Shown piece after piece: positions 1 through 8,016 of a stretch of 64,000 nucleotides of DNA (position 1 is the stretch's first letter; each line of letters starts with the position of its first letter). Source of the stretch: Nocardia albiluteola (GTDB lineage Bacteria > Actinomycetota > Actinomycetes > Mycobacteriales > Mycobacteriaceae); assembly GCF_018860155.1 (NCBI RefSeq), contig NZ_JAHKNI010000014.1:1-64000 (forward strand), given 5' to 3'. Below the pieces are notes generated by a model, which saw only the letters and a program-made list of their open reading frames with translations, made no database searches and was not told the origin of the DNA. The translations under genes and the position numbers were made by a program.

Positions 1-121
1 CACAGGAGCACTGGCATGAAATCCATGGAGAGCCGGATGCGGGGAAACTCGCACGTCCGGTTCGGCGGGCGGCCACAGGAAACGGAGTCGAGGCAACTCG
101 ACCACCGCGCCTGTGGTCGAC
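1..121 (+). mobile_element. Group II intron, 3' end (domains V and VI)
   Basis: Positions 30-63 form a 34-nt domain V: an AGC catalytic triad near its 5' side, a GAAA-type loop at 44-47 and a closing GGTTC arm. Domain VI follows: CCACAGG (73-79) pairs with CCTGTGG (110-116) and encloses GTCGAG-GCAA-CTCGAC (87-102), which has a GNRA tetraloop. The 3' splice junction is probably a few bases after 116, ending in AC near 120-121. The reverse transcriptase/maturase part would lie before the window start. Domain V is the most conserved part of these ribozymes, so the identification is good; the intron class and exact boundary are inferred. Confidence 0.8.
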
Positions 122-399
122 CCAACCACCCACCCGCACACCTCGTCGATCCCCTCGCCTATGCCCTCGGCATCGCGGCAGACCTGGCCATCGACACCCT
201 CATCATCTACGACCTCGCCCACGTGGACGACAACCCCGCGCGCGCGTGCACCGCCGTGGATCTCGAAACCGTCTGTCCCCCAACAACATGGGCCCGAGCC
301 GCCACCACCCCCACCGCTCAATGGGCACCATCGACACCTTCGCACGATCAGCTCGGCGAGCCGACCGAAAATCACCTCCACCCCATACGTCCGAGGTAA
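122..399 (+). pseudogene. 3' part of a gene interrupted by the group II intron; function unknown
   Basis: The reading frame after the intron is open to a TAA at 397-399 and encodes about 92 residues with normal actinobacterial composition (LVDPLAYALGIAADLAIDTL near its start). No start codon or ribosome site precedes it inside the window, so it looks like the 3' exon of a gene whose 5' part lies upstream of the intron. If the intron splices, the gene may still work. I do not recognise the family. The frame choice rests on codon third-position GC and residue composition. Confidence 0.45.
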
Positions 400-452
400 T
401 CGGCCAGTCACCACTCCGGCACACCGCCGCCCATCCACCGAGGGGACCGAAC

Positions 453-962
453 ATGCTGTACTACACCAGAACCGGCAACACCGTAGTAGTCCCCGACGAG
501 ATCTGCCCGCACGCGGACCTCGTCCTGGCACACCACCAAATGCAACTTCACCGCACCTGCCGCATAGACCTGTGCGCCTGGAAATGGGTCGCATACACCA
601 CCCTCATCCACCACGGCCACGTAGTTCCGACGGACACGAGCCCACGCGATCGCGCCCTCCGCCGCGGCCTCCCCGACCCCACCAGCACAAATCTGTCCGA
701 CCGCACCGGCTCGGCCAACCCGAACCCGCACGATCCCGCCATCAGCCCGGTCCACCCCGATCCACACCCGAACGACCACGACCCGGCCGACGGTACCGGC
801 CCGAGGCCGCACGAAACCTCTTCCCGACCCGAGAACCCCGGGGAAGCCGATCCGACCAGTCCGAATGTCCCAGAGCCCCAACCATTCCGGCAGATTCTCG
901 ACGGCCTCGAGCGTCTCACCCGGGACCTGCGCGAGCACGGCGACGGGCGGTGCACCCCATGA
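453..962 (+). CDS. Hypothetical protein with MQLHR/Cys motif and proline-rich tail
   Basis: 169 residues. The ATG at 453 follows GAGGGGA at 440-446. The N-terminal third is folded-looking and contains a short Cys/His-bearing stretch, MQLHRTCRIDLC followed by a conserved-looking TTLIHHGHVVP (about residues 30-60). The rest is low-complexity, rich in Pro, Asp and Asn, then a short helix (FRQILDGLERLTRDLREHG). The stop overlaps the start of the next gene by ATGA, and that gene repeats the MQLHR motif. Function unknown; a small metal-binding or DNA-associated accessory protein is a guess. Confidence 0.55.
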   Translation: MLYYTRTGNTVVVPDEICPHADLVLAHHQMQLHRTCRIDLCAWKWVAYTTLIHHGHVVPTDTSPRDRALRRGLPDPTSTNLSDRTGSANPNPHDPAISPVHPDPHPNDHDPADGTGPRPHETSSRPENPGEADPTSPNVPEPQPFRQILDGLERLTRDLREHGDGRCTP

Positions 963-1282
963 CGCCCTGGGACATCACCTCCAGCGTTCTGTCCGCCCTC
1001 ACCGGCGCCGCCGCCATCCTCCTCGGCATCGGCTGCCTCTGGCCCCCGAACCGCCCACACCACCCGACCCGCACTCCCACCCCACCCCACTGCCGCCTCC
1101 GCCCGATCTCTTGGCCCCCTGAATTCACCTGCACAACACCGAAACACCCACTAACCGTCCCCGAGGCCCACCGCTGCATGCAGCTCCATCGAGACCACAC
1201 CTGCCCCCGCAAACATGCCGCCTTCACCACCCTTGTTGCCGCGGATCGCATCACCCCCGACTCCTCCCGCCGCCGCCCATGA
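959..1282 (+). CDS. Hypothetical membrane-anchored protein sharing the MQLHR motif
   Basis: 107 residues, starting in the ATGA overlap with the preceding gene, so the two are probably translationally coupled. One hydrophobic segment (about residues 8-28, VLSALTGAAAILLGIGCLW) is followed by a Pro-rich linker and then MQLHRDHTCPRKHAAFTTL with VAADRITPD, which parallels the motif of its upstream neighbour. This suggests a soluble and a membrane-tethered version of one small domain. Family and function not recognised. Confidence 0.5.
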   Translation: MTPWDITSSVLSALTGAAAILLGIGCLWPPNRPHHPTRTPTPPHCRLRPISWPPEFTCTTPKHPLTVPEAHRCMQLHRDHTCPRKHAAFTTLVAADRITPDSSRRRP

Positions 1283-1320
1283 ACCCAGTCGGGCTACACG
1301 AGCTTCGGCACACAGCCGCT

Positions 1321-1974
1321 CTAGGGCTTCCACTTCGCGAAGACGAAGAACAACACCCACAGCAGTATCCCGAGGACCGCAACTATCTGGACCTTCGGGC
1401 GCGCGAGAACCGGCGGACCAGGCACGGCAGGCTGCGATCGTTGACCCGACGGCTCCCCCAGGCCGGACACCCGGGATCGTCCGAACAGGTTGGCCAGCAC
1501 GTACCCAGGCACGACAACGAACCCGACGATCAACCACCAACCGCCGACCAGCGTCTCGGACACCGCCTCCCGGAACGTCGCCAGCCCGCAGGTCCGGCAG
1601 TACGGACCGCGCCACCGCCGAACCGTCCATGCCACAGCGAATCCGGTGATGCCCACGAACGTCGCCTTGACGGCGGGCCCGGCACCACAGACCCGGCATT
1701 CGAGACCCCCGGTCGGTGGAGTACCACCGTAAGCGCCCTGCGGGTAGCCCGAGGGCTGCGAATATTGTTGCGCTGCGGCAGGATACGGCTGCGGTGCCGC
1801 TAACCCGCCCTGAGGGGCGGACCGGGGCGGTGCTTCGGGCACGGTACCGTGCACCCCCGGCGCGGACTGATACGGCTGGGGCACGCGGGGTGTCGGATAA
1901 GGCTGCGGCACACCGTATGTCGGTTGGCCGGTGGGCTGCGGCCGACCGGCCCACTGCCCAGGTGTCTGCGTCAC
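1321..1974 (-). CDS. Proline/glutamine-rich membrane protein with a zinc-ribbon
   Basis: 217 residues. The first about 85 are a disordered Pro/Gln/Tyr/Gly-rich tail, common in actinobacterial membrane proteins. A CxxC...CxxC pair follows (CRVCG near residue 94 and CRTCG near 127) with an intervening hydrophobic stretch (VGITGFAVAWTV). Two more hydrophobic segments come after it (WWLIVGFVVVPGYVLA; VQIVAVLGILLWVLFFVF). It is likely a small integral membrane protein with a cytosolic zinc ribbon. No enzyme motif is visible; function unknown. Confidence 0.6.
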   Translation of the reverse strand: MTQTPGQWAGRPQPTGQPTYGVPQPYPTPRVPQPYQSAPGVHGTVPEAPPRSAPQGGLAAPQPYPAAAQQYSQPSGYPQGAYGGTPPTGGLECRVCGAGPAVKATFVGITGFAVAWTVRRWRGPYCRTCGLATFREAVSETLVGGWWLIVGFVVVPGYVLANLFGRSRVSGLGEPSGQRSQPAVPGPPVLARPKVQIVAVLGILLWVLFFVFAKWKP

Positions 1975-2151
1975 GATTCCCCCTCATAGCTCGCAAGTCA
2001 CACGATGCTATCCGATCCCGTCACCGCCCCACGGACGGGATCGACTGCGGGACAATCTTACCCACCGCACGGCATCGGTGAGGGGGACCGGCTGCCTGCA
2101 AGCGGGACCGGCCGCAGCTTCACGGCACGAAACAACCGCTCGAGGCGCCGA

Positions 2152-2427
2152 TCAGGGTTGGTAGGAGGGCCGAGGTTGTCCGTACGGCTGCTGATTGGCG
2201 TAGGCCAGCAGTTGGTTCGCCTGTTGTTCGGTGCCCTGCTGTTGGATTCCGCAGTAGGTGCACTGTGTCGTGTACGTCGTGGAGGTCGTGAACAGCGGGA
2301 TGAAGAACAGCGTGAATTTCGTCTCGCGCTTACGCAGGACGTGGGCGGCGGTGTTGCCGCAGCGCCCGCACGCCAGCAGCAGCATCGCCAGCTGATACAG
2401 GTAGCTCCTGGTACCGAAGATGATCAT
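2152..2427 (-). CDS. Small zinc-ribbon protein
   Basis: 91 residues from the ATG at 2427, chosen because a strong GGGAGGA lies about 7 bases upstream. It reads MIIFGTRSYLYQLAMLLLAC, then CGRCG, a basic KRETKFTLFFIPLF stretch, CTYCG and a Gln-rich tail. Two CxxC knuckles separated by a hydrophobic beta-like segment match small actinobacterial zinc-ribbon proteins of unknown role. The same architecture (two CxxC knuckles plus a Gln/Pro-rich tail) occurs in the preceding minus-strand gene, so the two may be functionally linked. Confidence 0.6.
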   Translation of the reverse strand: MIIFGTRSYLYQLAMLLLACGRCGNTAAHVLRKRETKFTLFFIPLFTTSTTYTTQCTYCGIQQQGTEQQANQLLAYANQQPYGQPRPSYQP

Positions 2428-2595
2428 GCGCAGAGTCCTCCCTGGATTGTTCCCGGAGGCTACCTTCTCATGGACCATTCACAGATCGGAAGCGCCCTGA
2501 TCATGTTGTGCCCCAAGCGGTCAGGCGATTGCATCCTCGCGATCGGGGTCGGATCCAGTGGCCTTCGAAGATCGAGCGCGCAAACTCGCCGCGGT

Positions 2596-3237
2596 CTATC
2601 CGTTCTCCAGGACCATCCGGGCGGCGAGGCCGAGCATCACGGTCCCGGAAATCTGTTCCATCCGCCGGCGGACCGCACGGCGGCTGAAGAAGGAGCTCAT
2701 GCGGTGCACGGACCAGACGTACACCGAGTAATAGCCGATCTCGTAGCAGGCCCATACGCCGGCCAGCAGGATCATCGTCGGCAGCTTCTCCGCATGCGCG
2801 GGGACGAACTGCGGCAGAAACGACATCGCGAAGATCGCCGCCTTCGGGTTCGCCAGATTGGTGAGCACGCCCGCGCGATAGGAACGCAGCGCCGACGACC
2901 CACGGTCGACGACGGCTTCGGGATGTTCGCCATCGACTCCGTCGTGTTTCATCCGACGTGCGGAGCGAAAAGACTGCACGCCGAACCACAGCAGGACACA
3001 CACGCCGACGACGCGCATGCCGTCATAGGCGATCTGCGAGGCGCTGAGCAGCGCCGTAAGGCCGAACGCCGCAGCACAGCCCCAGAAGAACACTCCGGTC
3101 TCGTTGCCCAAGACCGTGGCGATACCCGCACGCCTCCCGCCACGAATCGACTGGCGGATGATCAACGCTGTGCTTTGTCCAGGCACGGCGGCAACTGCGG
3201 TGCAGGCGATCAGAAACGACATCAGGGAGACCAGCAC
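2596..3237 (-). CDS. LysE/RhtB-family amino-acid exporter
   Basis: About 213 residues from a GTG at 3237, which gives the usual LysE length; ATG at 3222 is an alternative. It has the family signature near the N-terminus (VPGQSTALIIRQSIRGGRRAG), a middle GVLTNLANPKAAIFAMSF signature, and about six hydrophobic segments. The family exports amino acids or related small molecules through the cytoplasmic membrane. The substrate cannot be told from sequence. It stands alone, with no LysG-type regulator beside it. Confidence 0.8.
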   Translation of the reverse strand: MLVSLMSFLIACTAVAAVPGQSTALIIRQSIRGGRRAGIATVLGNETGVFFWGCAAAFGLTALLSASQIAYDGMRVVGVCVLLWFGVQSFRSARRMKHDGVDGEHPEAVVDRGSSALRSYRAGVLTNLANPKAAIFAMSFLPQFVPAHAEKLPTMILLAGVWACYEIGYYSVYVWSVHRMSSFFSRRAVRRRMEQISGTVMLGLAARMVLENG

Positions 3238-3399
3238 CGAATCATTCTCGGCTTCTCCGCCGCGCCGGGCAAACGAATTCCGAAGCCGCACTGACACACC
3301 AGCAACGATCGGCGATCGGTCGCCTGACCGTTCTCCGGTGGTGTCGGGATGACGCTCGGCGAGCAGTCCGCCGACTCCGACGGTGGCGGTCACGTTGCG

Positions 3400-4400
3400 T
3401 CAGCCGCCGCATATGGTCTGAGCGAACACAGGGGCCTGGCCGTCCAGCAGGCGGCGGATCTCCTGGTCCGGATACGGGGTGCTTCGACTCTGCTGCTGGA
3501 ACGCACGCGTGAATGCGGACATCGCCGCGGCGATCGGCGCGTGCCGGGTGAGGATCGCGGCGGCTCCCTCGGGGATGTCCTGCGGCGGCGTGCCCTTGGC
3601 GATGGCGCGCACCATCGCGGCGCGTGTCTCCCGGCCTTTCAGCCCGTACAGGGCGGTGAGCAGCCAGTTCACCAGATAGTTGGCGGTGAAGCCGCGGTCA
3701 TAGCTCTGGTTCCGGTCGAAGAACGCGGCTTCCTGCGGCGAGAGGTCGAACATGGAGGAGAGCGCGAGACCGTAGTGCCGGCGGCCAGTTCCCGCTCCAC
3801 CAGGGCGCACGCCCGGTCGGTGGCCTCGCCGCCCGCCTCGATCCGGGTGTTCAGCCACTCGTGCAGGGTCTGCGGGATGTACTCGAGGAACAGCGCGATG
3901 CTCGCCGATGAGTCCCGGCGGGCCTCGATCCGGTGGCGTACCTGCGGTCGGCCGTCCCAATAGGCGACGACACGATCGATATCGGCGAGTTCTTCCGGCA
4001 GCGGCGTCGTGTCCGGCAACACTCGCCAGTGGTACATCAGCGGGAAGCCCTCGTGTTCGGCGGCGAGCACCCAGTTCGTCGTCATGGTGTGCACGGCGAG
4101 CTCGCGCCAGGCCCCGAAGCCCGCCCCGCCGACGAGGCCGACGCCGTAATGGTGAAACAGCGGTAAGTCGAACAGGTTCGCCGTGGACTGGACGTGCTCG
4201 GGTTGTCGTTCCAGGTCGGTGAGGGGTACTCGCTTCACGAAAACCGGAGTTCCGGCGACCTCCAGCAGCGCCGACTTCCCGCCGATACCGGCACCGATCG
4301 GTGCGGCCGCGTCCACGAGCTCGCGCAACGCGTGATCGCTGTGCAGCGCCAGGGCCGTGGAGACGGCGCCATAGGCGCGCACGCGCGCCGGGCGCGACAT
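3400..4400 (-). pseudogene. Broken protein kinase-like/phosphotransferase gene with catalytic loop lost
   Basis: Two overlapping frames make one gene. The 5' frame (start near 4400) carries a kinase-like N-lobe (GIGGKSALLEVAGTPVFVKR) and runs through ELAAGT near 3780. The remaining family-like sequence (YGLALSSMFDLSPQEAAFF to the stop at 3400) continues in another frame. From memory, intact relatives have between these points an HFDAHFANIL-type catalytic loop and a DFG-type metal site. Here only about the G of DFG survives, so the join looks like an out-of-frame deletion of about 25-30 codons. The product would be catalytically dead and frameshifted. Confidence 0.65.
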
Positions 4401-4545
4401 GTCGCGGGTCGCCGCCGCGTCAGGTGAACAGGACGTCACTGCCCGCACTCTACCGCCCACACCCGTCTCCCACGCCCAGTGACGTTGGGCGGCAGACGTT
4501 CTCGCGCAGCATTCAAGCCGCCCGGAGTTCGGCGCTGCGGTCCGA

Positions 4546-4914
4546 TCAGTCGCGATATATCGCTACGTAAGCATTGGTGGTGGTCCCGATGCTGGTGGGC
4601 CCCATACACGTGGCTGTGCCCTGGCCGGACGGAGCGAAGGAACCACTCCACGAACCGCTGTATGGACCAATGGCCATGAGCGGGAAAGCATTCGGTATTC
4701 CGTGCAGGCCGACGCACTCGACGACGAGGGTGTACTCCCTGCCGGCGGGTGCGTCGGCGTCATGGCACGCCGCCCGCGCGCCGAACAAGTCCCGGGTGAC
4801 GACACAATCTTGTGGTGCGGCATGGGCTGTGCCGGAACCGATTACCGCGGCAGAGCCCAGGACCGCCATGACCCCGATCGTGACTCGTGCGGCGGAAATT
4901 GTCGTTCTGCTCAT
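4546..4914 (-). CDS. Small secreted protein of unknown function
   Basis: 122 residues. A clear Sec signal peptide (basic start, VTIGVMAVLGSAAVIGSG, then AHA-A cleavage near residue 32) precedes a mature domain of about 90 residues with four cysteines (CVVTRD, AACHD, VECVG, TATC), likely disulfide-bonded. The composition, rich in Gly/Ser/Thr, suggests a beta-rich extracellular fold. Family not recognised. Confidence 0.65.
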   Translation of the reverse strand: MSRTTISAARVTIGVMAVLGSAAVIGSGTAHAAPQDCVVTRDLFGARAACHDADAPAGREYTLVVECVGLHGIPNAFPLMAIGPYSGSWSGSFAPSGQGTATCMGPTSIGTTTNAYVAIYRD

Positions 4915-4936
4915 CCGAAATCCTCCCGTACTCGGC

Positions 4937-5200
4937 TCAGTTCGTCCTGAAGATGTCGATCAGCATAGGGGTGATCGCCTCGGCCGGGATCCAGTGGTCG
5001 TAGCCGTCGAGCAGCCGCGCCTGGCCACCCGGGATCGCGGCGGCCTGATCGGTGCCCGAGCGCTGCATCCAATCCGGGCTGTTCTTGCCCGCGATGGTCA
5101 CCACCGGGACAGGGCCGTTGCCATCTGCTCGGCGACCTCCGCCGGTGCATTGAGACGACGCGCGCCCGCAAAACCCATCGCCGGAACGCAACATCCGGGA
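4937..5200 (-). pseudogene. Remnant of an alpha/beta hydrolase C-terminus
   Basis: The last about 60 codons read VPVVTIAGKNSPDWMQ ... AAIPGGQARLLDGYDHW ... LIDIF, the usual last part of small alpha/beta hydrolases: a strand before the catalytic Asp region and a GxxHW-like catalytic His. Just upstream the plausible continuation (NAPAEVAEQMATAL) lies in another frame, and no nucleophile elbow is present. I read this as a 5'-truncated and frameshifted decayed gene. No promoter or ribosome site is visible. Confidence 0.45.
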
Positions 5201-5362
5201 ACATGGCTCACGGCCCCCGGTCACGCACCGGGTGTCGGTCGTCGGTGTTACGTTCGCGGGCGCGGCATCCGATAGACAGGTGCGGCACCGCCATTTCTGG
5301 TGCTCGCAGCACGTGGGGGCCGAATCGCCCTGTGCTGGTTGCAATCAGATATGGAGGGACTG

Positions 5363-5974
5363 ATGACAGCCTTGAAGACAACCGCCGTGGCGCTGCTCGC
5401 GGTGGGGACGCTGACACTGGCGGGATGCGCTTCGGAAAGCTCCGGCCCCACCCCGTCGCCCGTCATCACGTCCGCGACCCCGGGCACGTCAACCGGCGCC
5501 ACCACGCCTGCCCCGACGACCACCGAGTCCACGTCCACCCCCGTGGGCCCCGCGCTGTGCCGCACCGCGGACCTGAGGCTGTCCACGGGCCGATCCGACG
5601 GAGCGGCGGGGCACGCGTACACCCCGCTCATCTTCGTCAACGCGGGCACCGCACCCTGCACTCTGACCGGATTCCCCGGGGTCTCGTTCGCCGACAGCCC
5701 CAGCGGCGACCCGATCGGCGCCCCGGCCGATCGAGACACACCGAAGCCGACGGTCACCCTGGAGGTCAACGGGACGGCCTCGGCCGTACTCCGCATCACC
5801 GCCGCCGGGAATTACGGCGACAGGTGCCATCAGATCACCACCGCGGGCCTGCGGATCTACCCACCGGACAACACCGACTCGCTCTACCTACCCTGGCATG
5901 GCAGCGCCTGCGCCAACCCGGATGTTCATCTGCTGCGGATCGCGTCGGTCGTAGCGGGCGTGGCGGGGAACTGA
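5363..5974 (+). CDS. DUF4232-type lipoprotein
   Basis: 203 residues. The ATG at 5363 follows GAGGGAC at 5354-5360. The signal peptide ends in a lipobox (LTLAGC, lipidated Cys near residue 22), followed by a Ser/Thr/Pro-rich linker. A domain with CRTADLRLS, TPLIFVNAGTAPCTL and GFPGVSFAD then matches the DUF4232 pattern of actinobacterial surface proteins. It is probably anchored to the outer face of the cytoplasmic membrane. The role of DUF4232 proteins is unknown. Confidence 0.8.
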   Translation: MTALKTTAVALLAVGTLTLAGCASESSGPTPSPVITSATPGTSTGATTPAPTTTESTSTPVGPALCRTADLRLSTGRSDGAAGHAYTPLIFVNAGTAPCTLTGFPGVSFADSPSGDPIGAPADRDTPKPTVTLEVNGTASAVLRITAAGNYGDRCHQITTAGLRIYPPDNTDSLYLPWHGSACANPDVHLLRIASVVAGVAGN

Positions 5975-6098
5975 TCTTCGGGCGCCAGACCCAGCGGCAT
6001 CCGAGCACTCTCGGACCGGTTCAATACGCCGCGGCGCGTAGCTACGGTGACGACGGCATGCGGATGTGCCCTCGGCTCCCACGATGTGGAGTGAGGGT

Positions 6099-7058
6099 AT
6101 GGACGTTGTCGAGCACCGCACCATCACTGTCAATGGCTTGTCGATGCACGTGGCCGAGGCCGGGAGCGGCCCACTCGTGCTGCTACTGCACGGTTTCCCC
6201 GAGCTCTGGTACTCGTGGCGGCATCAGCTTCCGGCCCTGGCGGCCGCCGGTTATCACGCGGTCGCGCCGGATCTGCGCGGTCACGGCCGGACAGAAGCGC
6301 CGCCGCGGCTCGAGGACTACGGAATGACCGAGCATGTCGCAGACGCGGTGGGCCTGCTCGATGCGCTGGGCGAATCGACAGCCGTTGTGGTGGGTCATGA
6401 TTGGGGCGCGAACACCGCATGGGCGGCCGCCGAGATGCACCCCGATCGATTCTCCGCCGTTGCCGCGTTGAGCGTGCCGTACCGCCCGCGCACGCCACAC
6501 CCGCTCCCGACCGTCCTGCGCGCGCAGGCCGGTGAGCGGTTCAATTGGATGCTCTACTTTCAGGAGCCCGGGGTGGCAGAGGCCGCCTTCTCGGCCGATG
6601 TCACGCGGACGTTGCGACTGGTGATGTACGGCCTGTCCGGCAACGCCGGTGACCTGGGTGTCCGGTTGCTGACCGGCCTGCCGCGTAATGCGGTGCTGCT
6701 GAACGAGATTCCCGAACCGACGACACTGCCGACGTGGCTCACCGACGCCGATCTCGCCTACTACGTCGGCGAGTACGAGCGAACCGGATTCACCGGCGGC
6801 CTCAACCGCTACCGCAACGCCGACCGCGACTGGCACCTGCTGCCGCAACTCGGCACCGGCACGATCACCCAGCCCAGCCTGTTCATCGGCGGAGCTTTGG
6901 ACACCGCCGTTCGCTTCACCGACCCGACCGGCATGCGAGAGCGGGTCCCCAACCTGACCGACCCGGTCGTGCTCGCCGACACCGGACATTGGATTCAGCA
7001 GGAACGACCGGAAGAGGTCAACGAAGCGCTCTTGGACTTTCTCCGCATTGTCGGCTAG
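6099..7058 (+). CDS. Epoxide hydrolase-type alpha/beta hydrolase
   Basis: 319 residues; ATG at 6099 after GAGTGAGGG. It shows the HGFPELWYSW oxyanion motif, nucleophile elbow GHDWGAN (Asp nucleophile, typical of epoxide hydrolases), a variable cap region (residues about 140-230) and a C-terminal GHW catalytic His. Such enzymes open epoxides to diols. Length and motif set match soluble epoxide hydrolases closely. It sits alone between a lipoprotein and a convergent small membrane protein, so its substrate is open. Confidence 0.85.
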   Translation: MDVVEHRTITVNGLSMHVAEAGSGPLVLLLHGFPELWYSWRHQLPALAAAGYHAVAPDLRGHGRTEAPPRLEDYGMTEHVADAVGLLDALGESTAVVVGHDWGANTAWAAAEMHPDRFSAVAALSVPYRPRTPHPLPTVLRAQAGERFNWMLYFQEPGVAEAAFSADVTRTLRLVMYGLSGNAGDLGVRLLTGLPRNAVLLNEIPEPTTLPTWLTDADLAYYVGEYERTGFTGGLNRYRNADRDWHLLPQLGTGTITQPSLFIGGALDTAVRFTDPTGMRERVPNLTDPVVLADTGHWIQQERPEEVNEALLDFLRIVG

Positions 7059-7069
7059 CCCGCGGTTCG

Positions 7070-7348
7070 CTAGCCGATCACCGCATTCATGATCGTCCCC
7101 GCGCTGGTGGCCACGATTCCGCCGATCATCGCCCCCGCCACCATCTTCGGCGACTGCGAGCCGCCGCCGGTCCACTTCTCCCAGGCAAAATGGCCTCCGG
7201 CATAGGTGATTGCCATGATGCCGGACAGGATCACGAACCAGGTGAAGTACCGCACGAGTTTCATGAGCTTGTCCGCCACGGGCGGGGTCTGCGGGGTGGG
7301 ATTGCCGAGCTGCGCGTGAACTACGTCGTGAAGGGCGAGGAGTATCAT
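7070..7348 (-). CDS. Small two-helix membrane protein, possibly VirB2/TrbC-like
   Basis: 92 residues with two hydrophobic helices: YFTWFVILSGIMAITYAGG and MVAGAMIGGIVATSAGTIM, separated by a short charged loop. The size and the GG-rich second helix recall pilin-like or conjugation-associated proteins of actinobacterial integrative elements. No other conjugation gene is nearby, so this is only a resemblance. It is convergent with the epoxide hydrolase, 11 bases apart. Confidence 0.5.
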   Translation of the reverse strand: MILLALHDVVHAQLGNPTPQTPPVADKLMKLVRYFTWFVILSGIMAITYAGGHFAWEKWTGGGSQSPKMVAGAMIGGIVATSAGTIMNAVIG

Positions 7349-7685
7349 GGCGAAGCTCTTTCCCGTAGACCATCGTATCGTCTCGAGAATGATAGCGGCA
7401 GAACGTGATTGACTTCATCCGAACCATCTCGCACGCGGCGCGCCGGGAGACACGCACCAGTTACACTGGGCTACAGCCAATTCGGGATCAGCCACAACGA
7501 CAATCATGACATGTCCTGCACCAGCGGCGGCTGGATCGCCTACGACACAATCTATCTGCACGCGCGCAACATCCGACCCGACGGAACCTACTGCGCTACG
7601 GCTGGTCTCGTTCCAATGCAGTGAGGTAAGCCACTACCTCCTCCGCCTCGGGTGCGTCGAGTTGTCACGGAACTCCGCCACCGAT
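7349..7685. other. Intergenic stretch with one doubtful short ORF
   Basis: No convincing gene. An open frame on the plus strand (7409-7624) ends in a peptide with CTSGGWIAYDTIYLHARNI and could be the tail of a lost gene, but it lacks a ribosome site and the 5' half is of poor composition. The left part probably carries the promoter for the minus-strand small membrane protein. Confidence 0.3.
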
Positions 7686-7997
7686 TCAGCCGATGCTGAT
7701 GGTGCCGGTGTTGTCGCCGTGAATATTCACCTGCCGCGCATCGTCGAATGCCTGCGCGATGAAGATGTCGGCCGAGCTGTCCTTCCGCGCGGCGGACACC
7801 AGCGCGTCCACTTCGTTGGCGAACCTCGAGTCCGCGCGGGCAGCCTCGGTGATCCGATGCGCTACCGTGGCCTGTGCTTCGAGAGCTTCGGGGTCATGAC
7901 GAACCTTGTCGGCGACCAGCTTGCGGAGGCGCTCGACCGCATGCCATGCGGTGTCACCTGCGTCCTTGGCGAACTGCTCGCCGAACTTCGACGCCAC
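7686..7997 (-). CDS. Short hypothetical protein, probably the tail of a truncated gene
   Basis: About 103 residues if started at the GTG at 7997; the frame is open further upstream into the ABC permease gene. It is helical and charged (EALEAQATVAHRITEAARAD) and ends in INIHGDNTGTISIG-like sequence (here VNIHGDNTGTISIG). This kind of glycine-rich tail is seen on several small actinobacterial proteins of unknown function. The beginning is missing, and its neighbour ends just 19 bases upstream, so a deletion may have joined the two. Confidence 0.5.
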   Translation of the reverse strand: MASKFGEQFAKDAGDTAWHAVERLRKLVADKVRHDPEALEAQATVAHRITEAARADSRFANEVDALVSAARKDSSADIFIAQAFDDARQVNIHGDNTGTISIG

Positions 7998-8016
7998 CAG
8001 CGCCGCGGCGGTCCGG

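Noticed and set aside
6183..7457. 424-codon minus-strand frame over the epoxide hydrolase
   Set aside because: Shadow of the plus-strand gene, which has all catalytic motifs.
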